Shown here: positions 21,831-33,469 of the stretch, in pieces
Position numbering within the stretch: position 1 is the stretch's first letter
How the letters are laid out: every line of letters begins with the position of its first letter
The notes under the pieces: generated by a model
Told to the model about the DNA's origin: nothing
Seen by the model: only the letters and a program-made list of their open reading frames with translations
Databases searched by the model: none
From: Anthoceros angustus
Lineage: Eukaryota > Streptophyta > Anthocerotopsida > Anthocerotales > Anthocerotaceae
Direction of reading: 5' to 3'
DNA length: 64,000 bases
NCBI GenBank assembly: GCA_010909165.1
Contig: VJWM01000204.1
Span: 248,001 to 312,000 of the forward strand
Translations under genes and position numbers: made by a program

Positions 21831-23775
21831 CTCGCTTTCTCTTTAGTTCAGTTTTAATTGTTCACTTTGCTGGTGTTCGATGATCACCGCAATGTATTAG
21901 GGAACGGACGCTGGCGCTGACGGCCGAGAACGGCCGAGGCCGTGAGGCCGAGACCGTTTAGGCCGCGGCGCCCGACGCGTCTGCTCGGCGTAAGGGAGCG
22001 CCGAGTCCGGGGCCGAGACGCGCCTAACTCGACCGCATCGAGGGAGCCGAGGTCTGGAACTCAGATAGACTTGGTGCCTAAACCACCCGGCTTATATGTC
22101 ATTTCTCTCTCTCTCTCTCTCTCTCATTGCTCTTTTCGTTTTTGAATCCTTTTACACAATAAAAGCATTACTTTCACCGTCGTAAGGTAATTCAAATGAT
22201 TTTGGTAAATTCTACTCATCTTCTATTGGAGTAGATGGAGTGTAAAATGGTTCGTGCCTTCTCTTGAATAGTACTTTTGAGCTGCTGATTGTATGGTCCA
22301 GATAAATGTATAATCATTTCGAATATTTCATCCAAGCGAGAATATTTCTGCAATTTAAACCATTGTCAGAATTCATATATAAAACATATTTATTTTTCCA
22401 ACTTTAGTACTCACCTCAAAGAGTGAAAACAACTCGTTTTGATTCTCCGATAACTACAAACAAAAAGTAAAAGTAATTAGTCATTTACCTCCATTTCAAT
22501 TCGGAGAAGATCTTTCTTTGCATATACCTTTTCGACAAGCGTTAAACACGTCTGTGAAGATTCCCACATCGGAAATGTGATCGTATGTTCAAGAAACATA
22601 AACATTAGAATTCATCTTGGAATGCAAGATATTATCTTTCAAACGATGTACCTTTTGAATATTTTTCGTTGTCTCGGTTCTTCCATGAGAGACAACAAGT
22701 CTGCTTTCAACTCCTTATTTTCAATTGCTGCCCCTATCTCGCATTCAATGCATACGAATTACATTACATAGAATTATATGTAATGAAATAGAAAGAGAAA
22801 GGGAGTCGCTTACTTGCTTGGATCTCTGCATCGCTTTCGAATGTTGGGTTGGACCCATCTTCATTCAAGATGGGCTGCTTGCTCTTTTAGACTATGCTCC
22901 CAAATTGCGATACTTATTTAAAGTCTTCAAAAGTGGTGGATATTGAAAATTGCTCATCCACTTTCCAAACTCGGTGAACTCAAGTGACGGCCCGTAAGTT
23001 GGTCCATTCTCCATGAAGTCATCTATTTTTCTCTTTTTGCCGATCAAAACCAAAATCATTACTTTCTTAAACCAAAATCATATTAAAACAAATTAAATAC
23101 AAAATACATTTTGTGTACGATTGGAGATGGCGCATTGTCAATGTTGTTGTCAATCTCATCGACTTTGTCCTTTATATTTTTTGCAGAAATTGTTTTCCAA
23201 AGATTCAGAATGCCAAGTTAAAAGAAGGTAAATGTGAAGAAGCAAAGAAGGTATGAATGTTAATTTGATTACCTCGATCGCTGGATTGAACTTTGATATC
23301 CCTCCAACATTGTTTGCATTGAAATCGTGTCCATTAAACCTTTCCACAAGTGTGTACGCTTCAGCCCAATTGAGTCGTTGTTCAAGGTTCTTTTTATATC
23401 CCGCAGATAAATTTAGGGTTAAGATTTTGGATTGAGCATACTTAGATCAAGTTTATGAAATAGAAAAGTGCTTACCTTCTTTATCTTATTCAATCAAGGG
23501 CATCTCGCAAAGATGCTTAAGGTCTTGTTTGTCCATCACAGAGAACATTGTGTGCTCAGAGGACCGAAACCCACGGGTTTTGTTAGACTCGACCAACGAG
23601 AATATAGGACTAACAATCATTTTTCACGAATACCTTTTCTACGATCTTTCCGATCTCCAGTGGTGGTTCAAACTCTGCGTTAGCGTCATATCCTGGATCC
23701 CCATGGGTGGGAAGTAATTTGTCAATGGCGCTGTGGTGGCGTCATGTGAGTTCTGTCTGCGGGGTTGACACAATA
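21831..23775. other. GC-rich island, then AT-rich DNA; no gene seen
   Basis: 21900-22080 is a GC-rich stretch with repeated GGCCGAG motifs. 22105-22127 is a (CT)n microsatellite. The remainder is AT-rich with only short frames. Confidence 0.5.
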
Positions 23776-23950
23776 GATAAAAGTAAAAGTAAAAGTAAAA
23801 GTAAAAGTAAAGTAAAAGCAAAGTAGTAAAAGTAAAGTAGCAAAGTAAAGTAAAAGTAGTAAAGTAAAGTAGTAAGTAAGTAAAAGTAAAAGTAAAAGTA
23901 AAGTAAAAGTAAAAGTAAAGTAAAGTAAAAGCAAAGTAAAAGCAAAGTAA
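23776..23950. repeat. (TAAAAG)n / (TAAAG)n microsatellite
   Basis: About 175 bp of AGTAAAAGTAAAAGTAAAG-type repeats mixing 5- and 6-bp units, with minor interruptions. Confidence 0.95.
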
Positions 23951-25767
23951 GAAACGTATAATACATGTAGCAATCAAGTACCTTCTTGGATTTGAAAATC
24001 GTTATTGCTTTCGTTGTCAGATTCCATCCTGATTCAAATGAAAAGCCATCAGAACACACTAGTGGGATGTGGGTAAGAACGGACAAGGCATGTAGTAAAA
24101 GTAAGAGCAAAGTAAAAGCAACGGGTCGAGCAAGGTATTACTTACGTCCACGATACGTCGTTTCCGACGCTTCACGCGAAACCAATTGTCCGCAAGATCC
24201 TGCATCGAATTTTGTTAAAAGCTGTCATCACCAATCAAGAATTTTGTTGGAAGCAACAAGCGAATATGTTCTCAAACTCGCACACAAGATTCATGTTTTA
24301 CGCAGGATAGTTATGTTCAAAAGACTTCAAGAACGAGACTCTTTTGCTCGACGAACCCCTTACCGCTCAACCCAATCATTCATTAGTTTCCCGGTAGCAA
24401 CCCTCCGACACGTCGTCAAATGATGACCATAGAATTATTGTGACGGACGATTTACACTAGGATGGCGCCTTCTTGCGTGACCTTTGGACAGAATTCGGAG
24501 ATGAGAGGTCGTGAGTTTATTAAGTGCATGACAAATGTAGCATTGAAAACACTAGCCCATCAAAACTCCATGCCGTTTACCAATGATGCCCAACTAGTGG
24601 GATGTGATGACCAACGAGATTTACAAACTTGGTCCTTTTAAGGTCGTGAGAGAAACTTGAGTAATCGTCACATGCGCCAACACCAAAAGAGGACGTAAGC
24701 TTCGTGTGACAACGCAAAATGCAAAGAGCCTCTCGGCTTACACCTCGAAATACCAAGCAACCCGAAATTGAAACTCAGATCGGATGCAGTCGACACAAGG
24801 GAGAGTGGAACTGGGGACAAGCCATGTGGGTAAGAACGGACAAGGCATGTAGTAAAACAATGACAGAGAAAAACAAGACCAAGAGAGCAACTTAGCAAGT
24901 AACCCACCGTCACCGAAAGCGTAGCGTGATCGCAAAGACACAAGCAGGCACGATCGACGGTGGGAACAAAGGAAGAGCACCATAACCCACAAGAGAACTT
25001 TTCCAGCTAACCCTTGGTGCAAAGGCAGAAAACTCGCAATGGATCGGAACCAAAAGCGGCGGGAGGGAGATCCTAATGCAGAAACGGTGGTCATGGACAA
25101 CAATAGGCCGACATGCCGGGCAAAGGGCTAGAACGAAAGAGTAAGGAGAACGCATCGGTTGACGATCGGGGAAGCACGCGTTGTCCAATTGGCGGTGGAG
25201 CTAAGCGTGAGTGGATGCCACCGGTGGGCTGCAAAATGAACTTGATCGTAGTTCCCAGAACCAATATCGAGAGTGGAATTGAGTGAACATGCAAGGGATG
25301 GAACCAAAGACTAGGCGATCGAATAGAGAGCCCATCGACGTGGTGGGCGACCTAGATGAAGGGAAGTGGAGCCGATGGCGTGAGCTTCCCGAGGACACCA
25401 AATGTGAACACACTGCAAAGGCGCGATCGAACGAGATGCGCCGACCGCCAAGGTCGCCAAGATCGACTTGGTGAAGAGTGACTGGCGTGTTGGGCAGTGA
25501 GCGAAACCCTAAGTGTATGTTTAAATCAAAAACTTAGGGTTCTAGATGGTTCGACGGTGTATTGTTGTTGTGTGGCATGGTTGACGGTTGCTTCACGCCC
25601 GCCGGGCTCGGAGATTAGGTTTGAGAGGCTAGGTTTGGAATCCAACCTAGGTTTGGTTGAAGTATGGGCGCGGGTAATGGCGAACCTCGTAGGTTTGGAT
25701 TCGCTCGGAATGTTAGGTTGATTAATTCAAATCAGTTTGGTAGAGAGAGGCGCGCAGAGGAGAATGG
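23951..25767. other. No recognised gene
   Basis: A frame of 145 codons is open at 23986-24423 (plus), without recognisable domains. GGGTAAGAACGGACAAGGCA followed by TGTAGTAAAA occurs at 24069 and again at 24828, a dispersed direct repeat. No firm coding call. Confidence 0.4.
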
Positions 25768-25791
25768 TTAGGGTTTGGTGGCCTATATAAG
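25768..25791 (+). promoter_or_regulatory. Telo-box and TATA box of the 25.8-32.6 kb locus
   Basis: TTAGGGTTT (25768-25776), the plant telo-box, is followed 8 bp later by TATATAAG (25784-25791). This is a convincing plant core promoter for a plus-strand transcript covering the repeat array and exons that follow. Start site not determinable. Confidence 0.5.
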
Positions 25792-25794
25792 CTT

Positions 25795-26580
25795 CTCCAA
25801 AGCCAAGGTCTTTTTCTCTTCCTTTTGAGGCCTAGGTGGTCCATTTCTCCGCAGCTTAGGCGTCTGTCCAGTGATTAGTTTCGCAGGCCAAGGTATTCCG
25901 TCCTGTGTTTCGAAGGCCAAGGCCTTCTGCATGCTGTCTTTCGTAGGCCAAGGTGCATCCAGCCTTTGCTTCGAAGGCTTAGGAGCTGTCTAGTTCTAGT
26001 TTCGCAGGCCAAGGTTGTTTCAGGCTGTGCTCCGAAGGCTAAGCCCTTTTTTGTAGCTGTTTCGAAGGCCAAGGTGTTCTAGGCTAAGGCCTTTGTTCAA
26101 GTTTTTGAGCCCAGGTTCTTTCAGGCCTTCTCCAAAGGCTAAGGTTTTACCATTTCGTCAAGGCCAAGGTCTCTGTAAAGTTTGTCAAGGCAAAGGTCGC
26201 TTTGCGCCTGCTTTGAAGGTTGTTTTCAAGGCCAAGGTTTCCACGAAGGTCAAGGTCTTTGCTTCTAAGGCCCAGGTTGTTGCTAAGTCCGAAAGCCATG
26301 GTGTTTTGACACCGAAGGTCAAGGTGTTTTGACACCGAAGGCCAAGGTTTCTGTTCGCTTAAAGGTTAAGGTCTATCGCTCCCTTTTGAAATCGCTGTCC
26401 ATTTGCGCTTACGTTGTGTCTCTTGCCTCCTTGTATATTGTTTCTGCTCTTGTTGTTTTGTGCGGTTTTGGTGCTGTCAATGTTACGGCGGCAGTGTATT
26501 CGGCCGCTCGGTCTTGGCCTTATCATGTGTGTCCCCGCCGATGATCTTGTTCTTTGCTCAAGGCCAAGGTTGTTTGTCTC
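25795..26580 (+). repeat. Array of conserved GAAGGCCAAGG cores with variable spacers
   Basis: Roughly 20 occurrences of a short core, TTTCGAAGGCCAAGGT and variants, separated by 15-45 bp of largely dissimilar, T-rich sequence. It begins just after the TATA box. Two adjacent units (GTGTTTTGACACCGAAGGYC, 26301-26345) are near-identical; most others share only the core. Part of it can be read as KAKV/KVKV repeats, but no long frame spans the array. Confidence 0.75.
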
Positions 26581-27757
26581 GTGCTTGTCTATTTTGCTAG
26601 AAGATGTCTCGATGCTCAATTGCTATCCGATTTGTCTTTGCCGATACGCCTCCGCTCCTCTTGTTCGTATTGTTGTTGTTCGTTGCACATCGTGTTTGTT
26701 GTTGAAGCCAGCGTCAATGGTGGCTGCTTCGTTTTTATGAAAACGACCAGTCCCTCTGGTTCCTTTTATGAAATCGACCAGGAACTTTCTTAGACTTACA
26801 GGCTTGAGTGTTGCAGCTCAGTTCAGTTTTGTTCAGTCTGATGCATTTGTGATCTTTATTGTCTTTCTGTTACAATCCTTCTATTTGCTTGTTGGAAGTG
26901 TCCCCTATGTATGGGCTTGTTGTCGTTTGGTTTCGTTGTATGGTATCATCCGTCTCGCCTGTTTCTTGTCTTCTGTGTCATGTGATCCTACTTGACTTCG
27001 TTCGTAATGACTTTGTTTGTCTCTGTGTAGTGTTGATTGTCCGTTGTGTAGCGTTGTTTGTTGTTTTGTGCGGTTTGTTGTTTTGTGCGGTTTGTTGTGT
27101 CGTTTAAGTTGACTTTTGCGGTGTCCGATAAGCTTTCTTTTGCGCTGCTTTGTCGTTGAAGACCCGTTTGTAGATTTGGTAATCACTCATCATACTTGTG
27201 TCTATTGAAAAGTGAACTGGATTGGGCATGGTGTATTGTGTGCATGTCTTGGAGCTTAATCTCATAGACCGGTGTTTATGTGCGGTATTGAAGTGTGCAA
27301 CGCTGGAGGGTTTGCCTCCCAACATCTTTGGATGTTTTCCGATTCTAATCTAGAAATATGTGTTGTTGTGTGGCATGGATGAGTCTGTTGTCCAATGAGC
27401 GCTTGATTGTTTTACTTGTGTGGTCTCGATGTATATGTTGTACATCTATGGTTGTTTGTACGTCTAACTCTTGTTGTACTTGAAAAAGGGTTTTCACTTT
27501 ATTTTTCCCATATGTGGTGTATTTTTAGACAGTTCTATGTGTCATCCTTAATAGAAAGTGGAAGGAATAACAACTCTAACAATGTCTAGCCCCAAGTTGT
27601 GTTTTGGGGCACCGCCCCATATCCTCTCTTGTCTAGACTCGATAATCAACTTTTAGACCTTCCAGCAGTTCTCATCCGGACGGTTCAAGGCGCATGTGAG
27701 TTCTTTCTTTTCGCTTTGTTATCTCGTTATGTTGTTTGTACATCTCAACGTTGTTCG
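26581..27757 (+). other. T-rich leader or intron DNA
   Basis: Plus-strand T-rich sequence with no sustained frame, plausibly leader or intron of the downstream exons. TGTTTTGTGCGGTTTGTTGT occurs twice in tandem near 27062-27100. A GTGAGT donor-like site lies at 27697. Confidence 0.35.
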
Positions 27758-28222
27758 ATGACTTCTCCTGTTGCGATGGCTCCTAAAAGAAAACCTCGGG
27801 CTGCTGGACCGGGCAAGAAGTGTGCACCTTTGTCTCAAGTCATGTCCAAGCCGTACACTCGACAACGTGTTAAAACAGCCATCGCTCACACCGCAACCCA
27901 CCCTCCGCAGGATGATGGTAAAGTTGATGGTGTCCTTGTGCATAGTGAGGGACATATTTGGTGCCGAAAAGTCCATTCCCAAACCGCCAAGGCACTTTTC
28001 ATCCAAGGAGGATGCCCGGCGAATTTGCTCGGAAGAGAAGAAGGGTTGACACCCGACTGTGCCCTTGGTGGAGGGTCCCTTGTCGAGATTACTAACTATT
28101 GTCCTGCTTCGAGAGGGGTTAAGTTTGTTGGTGAGAATGTCCATCCGACACACGATTCCATGGTCCTTGCGCCAAAGCATGCCTGCCTCGAAATGGCTGT
28201 GGCTGCTCCTGCAGCAAGATAA
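27758..28222 (+). CDS. Unrecognised 154-codon exon upstream of the recombinase
   Basis: Starts at ATG 27758 (MTSPVAMAPKRKPRAAGPGK) and ends at TAA 28222. The first third is very basic, suggesting nucleic-acid binding or nuclear import. It also contains scattered Cys residues (KKCAPLSQ, HIWCRKVH, QGGCPANLL, TPDCALGGG, NYCPASRGV), not in an obvious zinc-finger spacing. It lies in the same orientation as the recombinase pieces 240 bp downstream and may be an N-terminal exon of the same element or an independent short ORF. Confidence 0.4.
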   Translation: MTSPVAMAPKRKPRAAGPGKKCAPLSQVMSKPYTRQRVKTAIAHTATHPPQDDGKVDGVLVHSEGHIWCRKVHSQTAKALFIQGGCPANLLGREEGLTPDCALGGGSLVEITNYCPASRGVKFVGENVHPTHDSMVLAPKHACLEMAVAAPAAR

Positions 28223-28279
28223 GTCTCAATTCCTTTCACCGTGAGTTTTCCATTCGGTCGCTCGAACTCAAGTTATCCA

Positions 28280-29752
28280 CGAGTGTATTGATATGTTTGA
28301 GAGAATGAGGTCTGCTGATCCCGAGGATGATTTTGCTATGGGCATGGAAGAAATTGAAGATGAGGCCCATTTTAGGGACCAAGGGTTTGACCCTCGATTC
28401 CCGAGGGAGCCGTGAATGATGCAATGAGTGGTGGTGAGGACAAGTCCAAACGCCAAAATAATTGGTGCCGAGTCGTCTTAAGTCTTTCATGAAAGTGAGT
28501 GGTGTGAGGGGTTGGGATAGTGCAATAGAGGACATTCCTCACAAGGACTTGAACCTTATATTGATACCGTTTTCCACCAAGTTCGAACTTAAAAGACAAC
28601 TCAAGATTCTCTCAAACGTAAGTCTTCATCCCTTTCTGTTGTTCCGTTGTGTTTCTTTTCATTTTATGTGCCGATTTCAGATATTGGTGCGTTGATGTCC
28701 TTCTTCGAGGGTTCAATCGCATTTTGATAAGGAAGTGTGTTCGGAGCAAAGCCGTCTTGGGTCCGATGTGCTGATCAATATGTTTCACGGCGTGTTCAAT
28801 GGTTGTCGCCGCACTTGTTGCTTCCATGAAAATCAAGAAGACCTTGGTATAGTATCGTCGAAGGTGGTGAAACCGATATCCGATGATGATGAGAGACGAA
28901 TTCTTGCCCACAGTGACCATCAATGTTCTTTTGGGCGAGGCGCCCAGAAAAGGTTTGTGTTCTGATTCCCAGCTTCTTGTGTGCTTTTTTGCAATATGTG
29001 TTGCTGTTGTTTGCTTCTAACGATTCAGTGTTTTCTGAATAGGTGTGCATATTTTTGCATGAATCGTTTCGGAGTACGTGGCGGGGAGGAATTGCACAAC
29101 CTGTTAATCAGGGACTTCTCATTCTCTTCGGATTCTGGAGGCGTTTTTGTACAGTACGTTTGTCCATGTTTTGATTGATGCTTTGTTGTGTGGTAATACT
29201 CTCCGTGTATGATACCTTGTTTGTGTTGTAATACCCTCCTTGCAGATACGAGGAACGACATTCAAGAATTACAAAGTTGATATGCGCAACTACGAGTGAG
29301 CACTTCCGCCAAAAGTGAAAAACTATGAGGTGGATGTTATTCAAACATTTAAAGCCGTCATTGACCATTGTCCAAAGTGGACGCAAATGACAAGAATATA
29401 TCTATCCAAGGGTTTCTTTTCAATTCTCCCATCGATAATCCAAGATCGAATGTAAGTATCTTTTGATAAGGGTTCTAGGTTTGTGTTCCATTGGACGTGC
29501 TAACTTTAATTTTCTCGTGAGTAGGCTTGGTATGCAAAACTCCGGGTATCCAAAGGAATGCTCTCAAAATATATGAAGACAATGGCGAGCGGTGGTCTTG
29601 ATGGGTATTACACGAACAAGAGCCGTGTAACGATGATTACGCTGACCATGGCTCGTGCCCTCGGATGCGCGTACCGCCACAAACCGATGCTGGATTTTCA
29701 AGGTAGGATCTATTTGTTGATGCCGTCAGAACTTGTTTATGCCTTCTATTGA
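28280..29752 (+). pseudogene. DUF3504/Crypton-like tyrosine recombinase, several exons, decayed
   Basis: Pieces in order match the KIAA1958/ZMYM/QRICH1-type (DUF3504) recombinase fold. 28290-28410: acidic FERMRSADPEDDFAMGMEEI. 28468-28617: RLKSFMKVSGVRGWDSAIED then IPHKDLNLILI, a typical N-terminal SAM-like start, with a GTAAGT donor. About 28680: DIGALMSFFEGSIA after TTTCAG. 28735-28950: KVVKPISDDDERRI. 29042-29155 after an AG acceptor: MNRFGVRGGEELHNLLIRDF, the box I arginine region (FGLRG.EE in relatives). 29240: YEERHSRITK. 29520-29700: WYAKLRVSKGMLSKYMKTMA then DGYYTNKSRVTMITL, matching the box II region NHSxRKTxIT, but with K for the catalytic His and one residue missing. Stops between pieces and the lost His argue against activity. 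Family assignment is from motif memory. Confidence 0.6.
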
Positions 29753-30073
29753 CATGATGTGTTCTCACGCATGTGGACTTTGCGGTATGACCGTCGGGCA
29801 AGCAAAAAAAATGACCGTGGTTCTAGTTCCCGTGAAAGAAGATCATACAATGAGTTGCTCAATGAAGAACTCGATCGGATGCGGATGACTTGGGTGTGCT
29901 TCCGTTGTTGTCAATGTGACTCGATATAGTTTTTCCAACTCAAGATGTAAGTATTTTCTACCATGAAGGGAGTGATTTTACCGGAGAAGATTATGATTCT
30001 ACTGTAAAGGATGCTGATGTTAAGAATTTGTTGTGCATAGGCTTGTGCTCAATGTTGCCTACAAGTTCAGAAC
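29753..30073 (+). other. Linker between recombinase relic and tandem array
   Basis: Short open pieces such as LRYDRRASKKNDRGSSSRER follow the recombinase, possibly a further exon. No recognised domain. Confidence 0.3.
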
Positions 30074-32150
30074 GTAAGCATTCCATGAGTCGTTTTGGTT
30101 CAAGGTTTGTTTCTTTTAATCTTTTCCGATTGGTATTTGATTCTTTTTGTTGCTTTTTGTTGCTGTGTGTTGCCAATCTACCACCTGCTATCCACCATGA
30201 AAGGGGCCCTTTGTCAAGACTGGACCGGTTAGTATCTTGCTGTATTGTCGTCCTCCTTGGTTTGCACCCAATATTTCATGCAATGTTTGTTGTTGTTTGC
30301 GCCCAGATTGTGAAGCTTTGGAAGTCCAAGTGCCGAAGTAGTGTTAAAGATCTTGATTGACAACAGACCAACTCTGGGTGTATTCAACATCGACATGTTG
30401 AAAAGGTTAAGTGTAAAGGTGGTTTAAGTTTTATCCTTCATTCTCTTATTGTGTTTGTCCGATTCTATGTTTGGCGAGTATTAGCCCCACCACTAAAGAT
30501 CTTGGTCACCACTAGTTTGAGAGCATTTGGTCCTCGTTCAACATTGATGGTGCCTAAGTGTGGTGGAGGTGATGCCTCGCTTGGAGGCTGTAAGCATTTT
30601 ATGAGTCGTTTTGGTGTCGAAGGTTTGTTTCTTTTCTTCTTTTGCTGATTGGTATTTGACTTTTTGTTGCTTTTTGTTGCTGTGTGTTGCCAATCTACCA
30701 CCCTTGCTATCCACCATGAAAGGGGCCCTTTGTCAAGACTGGACGGTTAGTATCTTGCTTGTATTGTCGTCCTCCTTGCTTTGCACCCAATATTTCATGC
30801 AATGTTTGTTGTTGTTTCCGCATTGTGAAGCTTTGGAAGGCCCAAGTGCGTGAAGTAGTGTTAAAGATCTTGATTGACAGCAGACCAACTCGGGTGTATT
30901 CAACATCGACATGTTGAAAAGGTTAAGTGTAAAGGTGGTTTAAGTTTTATCCTTCATTCTCTTATTGTGTTTGTCTCGATTCTATGTCGGCGAGTATTAG
31001 CCCCACCACTAAAGATCTTGGTCAGCCACTAGTTTGACGAGCATTTCAGGTCCTCAATTCAACATTGATGGTGCTCTGAGTGTGGTGGAGGTGATGCCTC
31101 CTCAATTGGAGGCCTGTGTAAGCATTCCATGAGTCGTTTTGGTTTCTGAAAGTTTGTTTCTTTTCTTCTTTTGCTGATTGGTATTTGACTTTTTTTTGTT
31201 GCTTTTTGTTGCTGTGTGTTGCCAATCTACCACCCTTGCTATCCACCATGAAAGGGGCCCTTTGTCAAGACTGGACGGTTAGTATCTTGCTTGTATTGTC
31301 GTCCTCCTTGCTGGTTTGCACCCAATATTTCATGCAATGTTTGTTGTTGTTTGCGCCGCATTGTGAAGCTTTGGAAGTCCAAGTGCCGTGAAGTAGTGTT
31401 AAAGATCTTGATTGACAACAACAGACCAACTCTGGGTGTATTCAACATCGACATGTTGAAAAGGTTAAGTGTAAAGGTGGTTTAAGTTTTATCCTTCATT
31501 CTCTTATTGTTGTGTCGATTCTATGTTTGTCGGCAGAGTATTAGCCCCACCACTAAAGATGCCGTGACCCACTAGTTTTGAGAGCATTTGGTCCTCGTTC
31601 AACATTGATGGTGCCCTAGTGTGGTGGAGGTGATGCCTCCTTGGAGGCCTGTAAGCATTCCATGAGTCGTTTTGGTGTCAAGGTTTGTTTCTTTTCTTCT
31701 TTTGCGATTGGTATTTGACTTTTTGTTGCTTTTTGTTGCGGTGTTGCCAATCTACCACCCTATCCACCATGAAAGCAGGGGCCCTTTGTCAAGACTGGAC
31801 CGGTTAGTATCTTGTTGTATTTTGGTTCTCCTTGCTGGTTTGCACCCAATATTTCATACAATGTTTGTTGTTGTTGCAGTGAAGCTTTGGAAGTCCAAGT
31901 GCCGAAAGTAGTGTTAAAGATCTTGATTGACAAGCAGACCAATTATCGGGTGTATTCAACATCGACATGTTGAAAAGGTTAAGTGTAAAGGTGGTTTAAG
32001 TTTCATCCTTCATTCTCTTATTGTGTTTGTCTCGATTCTATGTTTGTCGGCAGAGTATTAGCCCCACCACTAGTTTTGAGCATTTGGTTCCTCATTTCAA
32101 CATTGATGGTGCCACGAGTGTGGTGGAGGTGATGCCTCGCTTGGAGGCCT
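30074..32150 (+). repeat. Four tandem copies of a 500-533 bp intron/exon unit
   Basis: Units at 30074-30589, 30590-31117, 31118-31650 and 31651-32150, each starting with the donor-like GTAAGCATTCCATGAGTCG (TTTT for TTCC in unit 2). Each holds a segment around CACCATGAAAGGGGCCCTTT, a frame encoding LKILIDNRPTLGVFNIDMLK and KR before a GTTAAG donor-like site, and a segment reading FNIDGATSVVEVMPRLEA in the last copy. Units differ by many 1-4 bp indels, so at most some remain in frame. The array looks like amplification of an internal part of a spliced gene. Confidence 0.75.
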
Positions 32151-32599
32151 GTGTGCCAAGTCATTGTGGTGAGACTCGAATCGGAAGTGCAACAGGAAGG
32201 ATTGTGGAGACACCGCCTATAGCTTTGGATATGGTAGAGCAAAGATGGGGTTGAGAAGGGTGGTTCAAGCAGGTTTGAGCGTCTTCTTGAGATTACCCGA
32301 GAAAGGAGAATGACAGGAGAATCGAAAAGGGAATTTCAACGGCAAATGATTTAGAATCATTGATTGAGCAGAGGCGCAAGGTCGTACAACCGAGTTTCCA
32401 AGCAAAGAGAGAAAGCTTTGGAGATCCAAAGGAGAAAAATGTCGAAAGGAGGCAAGAGTATTTCAAGCAGGAAAAACTCAAACAGAAAAGGAGCAACAGA
32501 AATGCGAAGATTGCGTGGGAAAGGCGTGGAAGCAAACTATTGACAATGTTACCACTCCAGCGCCCACTTCCATCCATGGAAAACCATATAAAGTCGTAA
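32151..32599 (+). other. Exon-like tail with long charged helix
   Basis: Directly after the last repeat unit the frame reads VPSHCGETRIGSATGRIVET to a TGA at 32254. From 32360 another frame is rich in Arg, Lys, Glu and Gln (EQRRKVVQPSFQAKRESFGD, ERRQEYFKQEKLKQKRSNRN) and probably forms a coiled coil. A GTAAGT donor-like site follows at 32597. Likely 3' exons of the same locus. Confidence 0.35.
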
Positions 32600-33469
32600 G
32601 TTGATTTAATTGTTCCCTTGATTTTGATCGCTAATTTTACTTTAGTAGACTAAGACGGTAATGTTTGATTAGGTTCTCAACTTTCGTGAAGATGAAGAAT
32701 TTCTCCAAAGCCCCTGTGTTCATCAACCGCAAACTATGATAATGTTGGACAAGTTGCCCGGTTAAACCAAGTGGTCTTGGAAACTATGTCTTCAATCTCT
32801 ACAATTGTACAATCAATTTTCCAAAATAAGGTGGGAATCTTTTCTAATGAACTTTTTCTGCCTATTCGAATCATCTAATTGGTTACAAGCCTAATTTACT
32901 TTGTATATGTAGATTTGTAATTTCGAATAAGGAGGATCAACTATTCTGGTATTTTCTCTATTTTCTGTTATTTTGAATTCATGCACCGGATATACAGAAA
33001 CTTTGCAAAGATGATATTTCTTTGTTGGTTTTTGTATATCCCGGATCCGCATGAATGGTATAATGAAGATGTTTCCAGATTAGCGATTGTGTTGGAATTA
33101 CTAGGCCTCCTGTAGATTACAATCTACCATGGTATTTCGGCTGCACTTGCTATTCACTTTTGATCATTCTTTACCCTCTTGTTCTAGTTTTGATTTGGAT
33201 GGTAAAATGTTTCCATTCATCGCCACGCTTTTTACTCTATATTCACTTGGTTGATCCATTCTTTACCCTCCTGTTCTAGTTTTGACTTGGATGGTAAAAT
33301 GTTTCCATCCATCAGTCTATGCTTTCTACTCTATTGTTACAATTTCCACCTTATTCAGTAAAAAAGTTTTACCAATTGAAAAATTCTCTCTCTTCGTTTT
33401 ACCCTTTTGGCCCCGAAAAAAAACCAACTGGGCGCGTCGAGGCCCCAGACGAGGCCGCGACTTTACGTG
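32600..33469. other. AT-rich DNA with a 91-bp direct duplication
   Basis: No gene seen. A segment containing TTTACCCTCTTGTTCTAGTT and TGGATGGTAAAATGTTTCC occurs at 33162-33252 and again from 33253. Homology to PPR begins abruptly near 33470. Confidence 0.5.

Noticed and set aside
25795-26580. Core-and-spacer array resembling a CRISPR
   Set aside because: Plant nuclear context, cores too short and degenerate, spacer lengths irregular, no cas genes.
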